A DNA stretch of 64,000 nucleotides from Pararge aegeria. Lineage: Eukaryota; Arthropoda; Insecta; Lepidoptera; Nymphalidae. Below are positions 56,201 to 64,000 of this stretch, piece after piece. Numbering within the stretch: position 1 is the first letter of the stretch; every line of letters begins with the position of its first letter. The notes under the pieces are model-generated. The model was not told where the DNA came from and ran no database searches. It saw nothing but the letters and a program-made list of their open reading frames with translations. The position numbers were made by a program, and so were the translations under genes. Location: NCBI RefSeq assembly GCF_905163445.1, contig NC_053197.1:7068001-7132000 (forward strand), in the 5' to 3' direction.

Positions 56201-58590
56201 TGATGCGCTAAGATATAACCTGGTGAAGCAGGTTCATCAGGTGGTAAGCGTTTGAGGATACCCTTATCAAGGTAATCCTTAATAACTTCATTATATCTAA
56301 TATGAAGTTCGGGATCTCTAATGAATCGTTTTTCCAGATTGAGAAAACGCTTCTTTGCGGTAAAATACGAATCACCTAATAAATTAGGATCTTCTTTAAA
56401 GGGAAGATCTACCGAATATGCTCCGTCCTGTTGGCGTACAGTGGAAGCCGTATATATGTCCTCACACCTTTGTTCATCAGGACTTAAGAATTTGCGGGAA
56501 GGAGGCTCTTCTATTGTCCAAAATCTCTCTAACATTTTATCTAAAGGTTCACTCGTGAAAAAACACAAAGCGCGGGAATTATTAGGTTTAGATAAAATAG
56601 GTGCATCGCCCATAATTATATAACCCAAAGAGGTTTCAAATGCGGAAGGCATATTTTCATAACCATTTATTTTATCAGCCATTGCTATTTTGCGATACAC
56701 ATTTACCCCTAGTAATATATCAATTGGACCAGGTTCTGCGAAATCATCATCAGCCAGAGGTAAATTTTTAATAAGACCATCAATGGCTGTGATGTCTACA
56801 TGAGAGTCAGGCAGTTGAGAAGTGATTCGCTCAACTACAAGAGGGCGTATTGAGTATTCATTCGCGTCATTAAAACGAGATTTAAACGTAAATTCTGAAA
56901 CACCAATTATTTTTTGCGATACTCCGCCGATGCCTTGAACTTCAGAAAAACGACTCTGAAAGCTAATAGGTAGCGAATATTTTTCACAGCAACTAATTGA
57001 AACGTAATCTCTTTGCGATGCGGGATCCACTAGGCATCTTATAAGATGTGCACAATTATTTTTGTCATACACTCTTATTTTCGCAGTACCTAACAAAGTG
57101 GTTGTTGTGACGCGTTCTAAACAATCATATGATACGTTACATACCAAAGTGGTATTTGTGGTCTGAGATATAAAATTATTTTTATTTAGTGTATTTTCAC
57201 TAGAGGAGCTTGTCGAAGGTGCCTCAGTAATAACTGATGACACGCGAGGCGAATTAATTGCGTTAGGAGATGAGGGCGGTTTACCTATGTTAGATTTGGA
57301 CGTTTTAGGTAATAAATCTTTAGCGTTGTAATTGTTGCGTTCAAAATGCAATTCAGTATGATGTGATGCCGATGAGCACCTTTTACAGTTTCGCTGAGAA
57401 GAGCAGTTTAAAGTTTTATGATGAGTCGATAAACATCGGTTACAAAAGTTATTATTTTTTACATGTAAATGCCGCTCATGCGGAGACAACTTCATAAATG
57501 CAGGGCAAGAATAAAGATGTGTGTGTTGACCAATTTTACACAAACTGCAAGCTGCACTATTTAAAGTATTTACAGTTTCTGTACTTACAAAACTTTTGGT
57601 AGAAGGCTTCGGAATCGAATTCCCCTTATATCTATTTTGAGGTAATTCTAATCCTTTATTAAGAGAGCGCGACATTACTTTATTCTGTTCCTTCACAAAT
57701 TCTATAAGACTCCTATAGGTAGGAATTTGTTTTTTGCGATTTATTATCTCAAACATTTTAACTGTATCAGCATCTAATTTAAGCGTGGCTAAGTGAAAGA
57801 ATATAAAATCAGTAAGATCGATTTTTAATTGTTTGAGAGCTTCTACTGAAGAATTAAATGTATTTATAAAGCTATCTAATGAATTAGCATTAGTACTAGC
57901 AAGCGGTTTAAATTGCAATAATTGGTTTAAATAAGCGCAGGCTAACGAACGCGGATCGTCGTATTTTTGTATTAACGCCTCCCAAATAATAGGATAATTT
58001 TCTGCGGTGGCTGGCAATCCTGCACATACAGATGCGGCTTTCCCTTTTAACCTACCAACTAAATAAAATACCTTTTCATTATTGGTTAAGTTAGGATTAT
58101 CATGTATCATGTTTTTAAACTGCTGGTAGAACAAAGGAAATTTAGTTAACTGACCGTCAAACTCCATTAAGTCTATAGGCGGAAGATGGGATTTTAATTT
58201 AGGAAAACTAGAGATAGGACGTGCGCTGTCATTCTCTGAACTCGTATTATTAACATTAGAGTGACGCTCCATTATTTGTTTGACATAGCAAAACATTTCT
58301 TCAAATGAAGTCCACGATTGGTAATTAATCATAGCCTTTGGATTCAACATTAACTGCGCCTCATTGAATAAATCTAAATTTAACTCAAACTCTTTGCGTA
58401 AAGTGTCTATGTTTGAAGCCTGAGACAATAAAGAAGGCAGCTTACTGCTGTCCGATTCGACTTGAATAGCGGTGTCAAACATTATTTGCATACGAGCAAA
58501 TATAACGTCCCGTTTGCCTTCCAACAACCGTAACTTACATTCTTCCTTGCTATATGGACTTGGTGAAGAAACCGACTCTGGTTTATTCAT
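53215..58590 (-). CDS. BEL/Pao Gag-Pol polyprotein, intact
   Basis: 1,791 codons without interruption, the usual size for a fused BEL/Pao polyprotein. From the N-terminus: a Gag part with a DUF1759-like region (residues about 130-290, PPIDLMEFDGQLTKFPLFYQ and WEALIQKYDDPR) and a Cys/His-rich zinc-knuckle region (about 348-416). Then an aspartic protease-type motif LVDPASQ with the presumed catalytic Asp at 522. Reverse transcriptase follows (about 780-1,010) with RIVLDGS, FFADVRQMY and the box YMDD at 943-946, then RNase H (Asp 1118, Glu 1163, Asp 1195). Integrase has an H-H-C-C zinc site (about 1,425-1,465) and catalytic-type residues Asp 1494, Asp 1560 and Glu 1614. A C-terminal DUF5641-like tail (about 1,700-1,790) ends the protein. 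DPA rather than D-S/T-G at the protease is common in this group. The ATG at 58,590 is the first in the frame after the leader. The + strand open frames inside are shadows. Confidence 0.95.
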   Translation of the reverse strand: MNKPESVSSPSPYSKEECKLRLLEGKRDVIFARMQIMFDTAIQVESDSSKLPSLLSQASNIDTLRKEFELNLDLFNEAQLMLNPKAMINYQSWTSFEEMFCYVKQIMERHSNVNNTSSENDSARPISSFPKLKSHLPPIDLMEFDGQLTKFPLFYQQFKNMIHDNPNLTNNEKVFYLVGRLKGKAASVCAGLPATAENYPIIWEALIQKYDDPRSLACAYLNQLLQFKPLASTNANSLDSFINTFNSSVEALKQLKIDLTDFIFFHLATLKLDADTVKMFEIINRKKQIPTYRSLIEFVKEQNKVMSRSLNKGLELPQNRYKGNSIPKPSTKSFVSTETVNTLNSAACSLCKIGQHTHLYSCPAFMKLSPHERHLHVKNNNFCNRCLSTHHKTLNCSSQRNCKRCSSASHHTELHFERNNYNAKDLLPKTSKSNIGKPPSSPNAINSPRVSSVITEAPSTSSSSENTLNKNNFISQTTNTTLVCNVSYDCLERVTTTTLLGTAKIRVYDKNNCAHLIRCLVDPASQRDYVSISCCEKYSLPISFQSRFSEVQGIGGVSQKIIGVSEFTFKSRFNDANEYSIRPLVVERITSQLPDSHVDITAIDGLIKNLPLADDDFAEPGPIDILLGVNVYRKIAMADKINGYENMPSAFETSLGYIIMGDAPILSKPNNSRALCFFTSEPLDKMLERFWTIEEPPSRKFLSPDEQRCEDIYTASTVRQQDGAYSVDLPFKEDPNLLGDSYFTAKKRFLNLEKRFIRDPELHIRYNEVIKDYLDKGILKRLPPDEPASPGYILAHHPVIREDKSTKVRIVLDGSCPTDYSLLKIEEPSANRKLSLNDILYTGCNLQADIFNILLNVRIFRIAFFADVRQMYLSIYVNSPHRKYQRIIYRSSPKDPLEMYEFTRVTFGLRSSPFLALRTLRQLASDERQQWPLAASVVERDVYMDDLASSASSLDEAVKIAQELIQLFKAGGFDLVKWTSNSTELLGHIPSFHRQSESISLDTDDSFKILGLHWLPASDEFIFRVSQPQGDCTKRAILSATARLYDVLGLVGPVILFAKLLIKELWLLKIGWDECPPQHICERWQNYIIELPIIQNLKYPRHVGIEDTSEIYLLAFSDASEQAFGSVLYLYVKNRNQRPIITLICSKSRVAPVKPTVTLARLELNGIVLLARLVNSVYNILSTRIKIKEVLAFSDSEVALCWALSSPHRFNTYVANRISQIHTLLTSIKVNFYHIPGVQNPADCVSRGLMPTQFSKHDLWFKGPPWLSLSSEEWPIIKFSSHQVSSLPEEKTTTHLIISHDEYTIIKLGSKCSSWTKFLHATIYVLRFMKKLPRRDIITAEDINAAELLIIRTIQRSVFQTDIDNIKNNKPCSSKLRKLFPFVSEDILRVGGRLAYSSLDYSHKHPILLPKKGHIIDLLIDHYHRNHSHAGPQLLLSILRQKYWILSARCVVRQRIHKCNACFRHNPKPTFPLMSDLPKCRIEKSKAFLHTGVDYAGPLYITLTRKRGIRSQKAYICLFVCLVTKAVHIELASDLSSSAFLNCFKRFQARRGNCEVLYSDQGTNFVSSKAYLNELHTFLKSEDYYKNFSSELAKYRIDWKLNAPTASHFGGVWESNIKSVKTLLFRVIGKQILTYEEMLTVLNEIEAVLNSRPLYVLSSDPSEPSALTPSHFLSTVPLEFIPAPDVTGERAGLLSRFSLLDSLVQSFWKRFRTEYLHNLQVRQKWNTPTNPLTIGTVVIVIIQNAPPLQWPLGVITKVLPGKDGVVRVVQIKTKNGTYIRPIVKLCPLPTQ

Positions 58591-59224
58591 TTTGAAGGAG
58601 TAAACCGAATTATAAAAATAAAAATATAATAAAAAGGTGTATATGTGTTTGCAAATGCGTCAAGAAATGCGTAAAGTATATAAAGTAGTTGCAGTCTTAT
58701 AATAATAAACACACAACCCCTTTATAGACGCGAGCGGTTAAATAAAAGTGTTATAATGCTATTTTAAAAACTAAACCGGGCAAAGAACTAGGTATAACAA
58801 TTAACAAGTTAGCGGTCATGCGTGACCTTGAATGCAGCGAGCGACAAAAACGACTGCGGCCGAGCGCATTGTTTGGTAGGTATGATGCGTTTGAAATAGA
58901 TATCTTTACCTACGATTCATCCGTTTTTAATACTAAGTAGCGGGGTAAAACTATATAGAAATACTAAGCAAGCGGTGCGGAAAAGAGATATATAATTATA
59001 AAATACTTAGTACTTCTTTACTTAGTAAACAAAACGTTAAATCTATTATGTAGACAATATCTTAGCGGTATTAAACTTACAAACTGAACTAGTGAATACC
59101 TACAATATGGCGTACTTTAAGTTGCATAGACTAATAATAATTCCGAACTTTAAAGTCATAGAATGTAATGATTAACGATAATTTAAATCCTAAAATTATG
59201 AATTTAAATCGAATCGGCCGATCT

Positions 59225-59310
59225 TCGGATCGAATGACTAAAATTTATGAAATTCGATGGAAGTGATCAAATATTTTTTATGAAATCGGCTCGAAGTGAC
59301 CAAATTTTAT
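59225..59310 (-). repeat. three imperfect tandem units beside the 5' LTR (primer-binding region)
   Basis: Units of about 28, 33 and 25 bp (59,225-59,252, 59,253-59,285, 59,286-59,310) share a 'tcgaagtgaccaaa...ttatgaaa' pattern. In element orientation the first starts a few bases inside the LTR end and contains TGGTCACTTCGAGCC, a TGG-start sequence suitable for a tRNA primer-binding site. The other two are diverged copies of it. The tRNA is not identified. Confidence 0.6.
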
Positions 59311-59815
59311 GGTGACGCCATTTTTACTTTCGGGGAATCATCACCATAAAATGGTATTTATTTTCTTTGTGAATTTAGTGGACTGTATATTTTAGGTTTT
59401 GCTGGATTCTTTTCCCCTTTTTAATGTTTAAACTATGGCTTTAAAGGATATAGAACAAGGGATAACTAGGGTTGGACAGAAAAGTATTTGCACGTGGACT
59501 TACAGTTCGTCGTAATGCAGTTCTCTTGATTTCTCGTCACTTCACAAGGTTTCACAGGTTATCACTAAACACTAAAGCACTGATGTAGGTTTAAATACTA
59601 TTAATCGTCCAGTATAAGGTTCTTTGGCCGGCCGACCATGTGGTTTTATTGAGCGGAAGATTGACGTGCGTTTGCCGCGGATATAGGTGTGCAACTAATT
59701 GGCGGCGTGATGCGGGCAGATAAGGATGCGGAAATATAAAAAATGGAGGATGGAAATCCATAGTGTAGCCATTATCTATTACTTCGACCACAGATTAATG
59801 AGAATTTATCAAGCA
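59310..59815 (-). repeat. BEL/Pao 5' LTR
   Basis: Second copy of the 506-bp LTR, reading the same as 52,545-53,050. In element orientation it starts TGCTTGAT and ends CGTCACCA. It would contain the promoter for the element; no TATA box is certain. Confidence 0.95.
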
Positions 59816-60371
59816 AAAATATTAATCATAGAAGCATGAAGGATAGGCAGTTGCGATGATTTGTAGTGCGGCATTATCGACTGTCAGTCACGGTTTTATT
59901 AAAAGGGTTTCAGCACCTGTCTATATTTCATCATGTTCCCTTCACGAAAATAACCAACTACGCAAATAATAGCTGCTTAAGCCGCTGTCCACAACTTCCT
60001 TCAAGTTTGTTTCGGCCTATCGTTTACCCTAACTAAAAGAGTAACTAAAAAAGGTATCCCATGTTTATCTCCAGGATGCAGGCTATCATTATGCAAATTT
60101 GTGTTGAGTATGCTGTATATATGTTGTAATGTATGCGTATGTTACGCATACATTACAAATGTTGGACGCGAGTGCAGCCGCGGGCATAACTAGTAGTTTA
60201 TACACTGAAATTTAAAAGAAGATTCAAAAGCATTTAGACCTACAAAAATGTTTTGACGTTCAACAAATTTCATGATTTACGTGAAAAGTTTGGAGTATAC
60301 TTTCATGATTGTAAAATGTAAACTTCGTTATTATAGTTGCTTAGTCTCGTCAAAATGGCTTAATAGTTTTT
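59816..60371. other. flank with a Helitron scrap and a perfect hairpin
   Basis: Contains 'gcagccgcgggcataacTAG'-type Helitron 3' end at about 60,174-60,194. A perfect 16-bp inverted repeat with a tgt loop lies at 60,124-60,158. Otherwise AT-rich with no gene. Confidence 0.55.
60124..60158. repeat. perfect 16-bp inverted repeat, 3-nt loop
   Basis: Arms 60,124-60,139 (ttgtaatgtatgcgta) and 60,143-60,158 are exact reverse complements with loop tgt. It lies just upstream of a Helitron-like 3' end (CTAG at about 60,191). Confidence 0.9.
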
Positions 60372-60632
60372 TTTTCTAGCGGTATTACTCGCTTGTTTCT
60401 CTATTTCTCTGGTAATATTATAAAGTAGATGATGCTGTTTCAACCAAGAATCTAACTTTTGCACCTGCTCATCCCGCTCTCTTGCAGCTTTTCCTTCTGC
60501 CAGAGGTTGCCTGTAAGAGATTGCTTGCAGCAATAAGGCCGCCTTTGCATGCCTACAATTTTTCTTCTGTTGCTTATTCTATATTTTATGTATATTTCGA
60601 TGTTTGTGTGCAATAAAGTATTTCTTCTTCTT
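60372..60632 (+). mobile_element. LINE 3' end
   Basis: Carries 'gcaataaggccgcctttgca' (60,531-60,550) and 'gtgtgcaataaagtatttct' ending in (TTC)n at 60,620-60,632. This is the same tail order as the 25-kb LINE and the 45.1-kb fragment. Upstream 'ttcaaccaagaatctaactt' is not clearly coding. Confidence 0.6.
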
Positions 60633-60639
60633 CTGATTG

Positions 60640-60893
60640 ATAAACATGGGATATCTGCTGAACTTATGCTTTTGCTGCCCTTCGAAACCATTTTTATCCA
60701 CGTTTCTGATACGCACCACTAAGATGTCGAACGCCCTCCCGGCGACTGTGTTTCCTGCCACGTATAATTTGGGTACCTTCAAGGCTAGAGTGAATAGGCT
60801 TCTTCTAAGCAAGCGTGCTCCCTCCTAGACCTCATTATTGCTTTCCTACGGGCATGATTGTCGTCAAGCGCTGGCCTATAAAATAAAAAACCA
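60640..60893 (+). mobile_element. LINE fragment: C-terminal coding end and 3' tail
   Basis: The + frame 60,637-60,828 reads ...IRTTKMSNALPATVFPATY then NLGTFKARVNRLLLSKRAPS, the '(W/S)NxLPAxVFP..YxLxxFKxRVxRxL' end of a non-LTR reverse transcriptase protein. The 3' tail 'gggcatgattgtcgtcaagc' matches 29,200-29,235 and the SINE C tail, and an A-rich end follows. 5'-truncated. Confidence 0.75.
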
Positions 60894-62760
60894 AGATGCG
60901 TCACCAACTGGGTCCTCCGTTGTCCATTTCTACCCACAACCCATCACTCTCTTTTTGCTGTTGGTCCATTGTGCAGTAAGTTGAAGTGGCAATGCTTGTC
61001 GTAGATGCGAAGGCCGTTTGACCAGAAAAGTCCTACAATGGACACCGCCAACAAACAAGCGTAGTGCGGGACGATCTCAGCACGATGGACCGACACGAGG
61101 GTTTTTTTTTAATGTTTTTTTGTATGGTAGTATAGTATATGTTTTTTTATTGATTTAATGCATTTAAATTATGCATAGCATAATTTAAAGAAAATATTAG
61201 TATTCTGCACTCATTCTCTATATAAACTATAAGTGTGGGAATTAGAGATTTTAATCATAATATTGTTTTGTCAATCACGCACATTTTATTACTTTTTTAA
61301 ATTTGCATGGAGGGATTTACAATGCAATCAAATCAATCTCAGAAGCAATTAAGCGCCCACTCCAAAAACTTTGAGGCAAGTACCTAAGATAATATTTGGT
61401 GTATCCGCTCGTTGCCTTAGGTAGCCTTTTAATAACCTTACTGTTTAACTTGTAGAAAGCAAAATATTATTTAACCTGAAATGCTCGGCAGTGAATGAAA
61501 GTAAAAAATTCAAATATACTTTTTAAGGCGATCCCAAGCTCGAATCTGTACTGAAAGAAATCAGATATAGCTCCTAACATCACATGCAAGAGTGAAAGTT
61601 ACTCCGGTCGACTTTATTTGCTACTTGTCGCGTAGCGTAGGTACTATGCGCGCGTCGGTCTTTAATCTTCAAAAGGGTTGTCATAAGCAAAGGCTTGGAA
61701 TGTTTTGAATTAGTTTCTATGGAAAAATAAATATGCTTTTTTTGATTAAAATTTTAACAGGGTGATTAATTATGAAATATATTTAGGCACCAATCAACAG
61801 AATTTCGTAATTTCGTTACACGTTATATGTGTAGGTTCCTATAGACCGTAACAAAGACTTCATAAAAATCCATTTATAATGGAAAAAATTGTGTTCTTAT
61901 TTCTTTGTTGCTTATATTCGACTCAATCGGAGCACTGGTCTTAATTGTATTTGGCACATTTATTTCTTGCATTCTGGAGATGGATAAGGGGACTAACCTG
62001 GAAAAGCACCAGGGAAATCAAGCCTTTCATTACTAGTAAGCAAACCTTCACAACTCAACCGATGTTAAAATAATTATTATCGCGGGAAAACTGACAGTTG
62101 CTGGATTGACAAATTAAACTTTATAAACGCAGGAGATGTCGACAATAGATATGTTTATATATTATAATTAGATATTATATAAACAAATTAAAAATCTTGT
62201 AGAAAAACGAAAGAAAGAAACATAAAGAAATAAAAAAACGAAATAGCTTAAGATAAGCAATAATAACATAGCGGTCAATATGTATAGTTATTAGATAGTT
62301 GGGAGAAAATGTTCGTCCCTATTGGATTAAAACTAATGCAAGTTCAAATATTGACGCCGGATACCGTTGATTTCCCAGCTCTCTCCACAAACCTCTCGTG
62401 GCTGGAATAATCACCAGCCAGCTACAGCTAAATACAAAGAATACATAATGACATTCCTTACAAACGCTGGGTGTTCTCAATTATAACTTTATTAAATAGC
62501 GATCCTTGACAGTAACAAATTTATTATAGTAACATTTATAATTAAAAAAATAATAAGAGTAAATAGAGCAAAATATTTTAATATTATTGCAAGTAAAATA
62601 AGATCAATATAAAAAACTAAAAAAAGTTATCGCTCTAATAAGGTTGCTCTTAAAGTTTTTTTTTGTTACTAAGTGCGATTGTGACTATAATAATACACAG
62701 GCTACCATTGCCATTTCGCGGATATAAGTATTGGTTTATTTAACAGCATAATTACTTTGG
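60894..62760. other. no gene seen
   Basis: AT-rich DNA (T run at 61,101-61,120). No exon, SINE head or LINE end recognised. Confidence 0.45.
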
Positions 62761-63160
62761 ACAGCCAGTTGGTGCAGTGGGCAGCGACCCTGCTTTCTGC
62801 CTCCAAGGCCGTGGGTTCGATTCCCACAACTGGAGATGTTTATGTGATGAACATGAATGTTTTTCAGTGTCTGGGTGTTTATCTGTATATTATACGTATT
62901 TATGTGCATTATATTCATGAAAATATTCCTCAGCTATCTTAGTATCCGTAATACAAGCTACGCTTACTTTTTAACATGAATGTTTTTCAGTGTCTGGGTG
63001 TTTATCTGTATATTATACGTATTTATGTGCATTTTATTCATGAAAATATTCCTCAGCTATCTTAGTTTCCGTAACACAAGCTACGCTTACTTTGGGGTTA
63101 GATGGCGATGTGTTTATTTTCGTAGTATATTAATTAATTTATTTATTTACTTATTTTTTT
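62761..63160 (+). repeat. SINE family A with internal 123-bp tandem duplication
   Basis: tRNA-like head 'acagccagttggtgcagtgg' and GTGGGTTCGATTCCC (B box, 62,812-62,826). The middle unit 'aacatgaatgtttttcagtg ... aagctacgcttacttt' occurs twice, 62,850-62,972 and 62,973-63,093, differing at about three positions. The normal end 'agatggcgatgtg' and a T/A tail follow. Confidence 0.9.
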
Positions 63161-63219
63161 TCATTTGGGTGACCTAAGTTAAACTCTTGGATCAAAGTCA
63201 ATCTATCTACCTTATTTAA

Positions 63220-63362
63220 CAGTGACGTGCACAGGGGTTTTGACCAGGGTATTCATAAAGAAGGCAGATGCCATAAAATGGAACAATCCTTCGCATTAAA
63301 GTTATAACTACAAAAATTTCAGGCAGCAGAGCTTTTGTGAATGTATGAAGTGCACGCCACTG
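63220..63362. mobile_element. hAT-like MITE
   Basis: 143 bp starting CAGTGACGTGCAC and ending GTGCACGCCACTG: 13-bp terminal inverted repeats with one mismatch. Neighbouring bases cttatttaa / ctattaag are similar but not identical, so a target-site duplication is doubtful. No coding. Its outer ends resemble those of the 6.46-kb MITE. Confidence 0.65.
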
Positions 63363-64000
63363 CTATTAAGGTACCTCGATCTAATCTGACCATGGCATTC
63401 AATACTTGAAAATAAGAAGGTGAGACTGACAGATGCCAAATTCTTCTTCAAACCTTACAAGTCGGTCATCCATCTTTTTACCGTGTTAGGTATACGTTGC
63501 TTAAACCAGAACGAAATCTGACACACTTATATAGCTTACATCCTCGAACCCGCATATGCAATTTTTTATCCTTGAAGAAGGAACGAAGTCGCCGGCAATA
63601 GCTAGACTGATATATTTCTGAAGTATACCTAGTTACATTTAAGTACAATTGTTGTTTCAAACGTTATAATAAATAATTAATTTTCAATTAAATTCTAATT
63701 AACTAGTAGTGCAAGAAATAGTACGCCACAAGCGCTGTAGCCTTGAAGGAAATTAATCAAAGGAATCACAATAAAACCCACTCCCCTTATGGCATGAATA
63801 GGGTAGCCAATCACTCGTCTCTGAATCTGGATATAGTGGAACACAATACGCCATTACGTCATAGATAAGTGTTGTTTTATGGGGAATTTCCTTAATGGAA
63901 TACAAGTCTAAATAACACATTTAAAACACAAAAATATAATTAAGTACCTGTCTTTTTCTCTTACTTATTCTATAACTCATTTTATGATGTTTTTATACAA
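63363..64000. other. no gene seen
   Basis: AT-rich DNA. A 60-codon minus-strand frame at 63,478-63,660 has no recognisable domain. Confidence 0.45.

Larger units (their letters stand above)
52545..59815 (-). mobile_element. complete BEL/Pao LTR retrotransposon
   Basis: A 7,271-bp element on the minus strand: 5' LTR 59,815-59,310, leader 59,309-58,591, one Gag-Pol frame, a purine tract GGGGGGA directly before the 3' LTR (53,057-53,051 on the complement), and 3' LTR 53,050-52,545. Both LTRs are 506 bp, begin TG and end CA, and read identical by eye, which implies a young insertion. The flanking 5-mers differ (catat left, aaaat right), so no target-site duplication is visible. No env-like frame follows pol. 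Because the single ORF is uninterrupted, the copy may be competent; this was not tested. Confidence 0.95.

Noticed and set aside
53549..56623. Several + strand open frames of 62-100 codons
   Set aside because: Shadows of the minus-strand Gag-Pol frame.

Overview
This is AT-rich nuclear DNA from a eukaryote, almost certainly a lepidopteran (moth or butterfly). The grounds are the dense mix of repeats: tRNA-headed SINEs, Lep1-type Helitron ends ('GCCGCGGGC...CTAG'), RTE-, Jockey- and CR1-like LINE 3' ends, and a BEL/Pao element. Insect-type introns with GTAAGT donors fit this. There is no operon structure, and no bacterial, CRISPR or RNA gene that I can support. The species cannot be told from the window.

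Host gene. One protein-coding gene, or part of one, lies on the + strand between about 36.5 and 51.3 kb. A probable 5' UTR exon ends at 36,690. Coding exon A (36,830-37,037) and the long exon B (37,228-38,622) join in phase 1. They encode about 535 residues of low-complexity, Arg/Ser/Pro-rich protein carrying about 18 R-R-x-S/T motifs, ten of them RRDS, and a three-fold 15-residue FRRQS repeat. Exon B leaves in phase 1. A small exon at 51,176-51,264 enters in phase 1 and encodes the H-x2-C-x2-C-x2-C core of a LIM zinc finger. At least one exon with the first C-x2-C pair should lie between them, and I did not find it. A GC-rich, repeat-poor block at 39.25-40.01 kb ends in an ATG that touches a GTAAGT donor, so it looks like an alternative promoter and first exon inside the large intron. 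A possible 57-nt exon lies alone at 11,750-11,806.

Mobile DNA, left to right. From 1 to 36 kb the window is a graveyard of SINEs (five descriptive families here, A-E), LINE 3' ends, Helitrons and MITEs. There are clear nested insertions: a solo LTR inside SINE A at 2,911-3,489, and a 5'-truncated LINE inside another SINE A at 25,079-27,548. The LINE still has a long reverse transcriptase frame broken by one TGA. From 41 to 51 kb, intron-like DNA carries more SINE and LINE fragments. At 52,545-59,815 sits a complete BEL/Pao LTR retrotransposon on the minus strand. It has two 506-bp LTRs that read as identical, a polypurine tract, and one uninterrupted 1,791-residue Gag-Pol frame with protease, reverse transcriptase, RNase H and integrase motifs. 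From 59.8 kb to the end there are LINE and Helitron remnants, a SINE A with an internal 123-bp tandem duplication, and a hAT-like MITE.

Structure beyond genes. Several near-perfect inverted repeats with 3-4 nt loops (13.60, 37.08 and 60.12 kb) and larger foldbacks (6.46, 28.48 and 32.28 kb) stand out. Two SINE families share their 3' tails with LINE fragments in the same window, which points to their mobilising partners. The rest is AT-rich DNA in which I see no gene.
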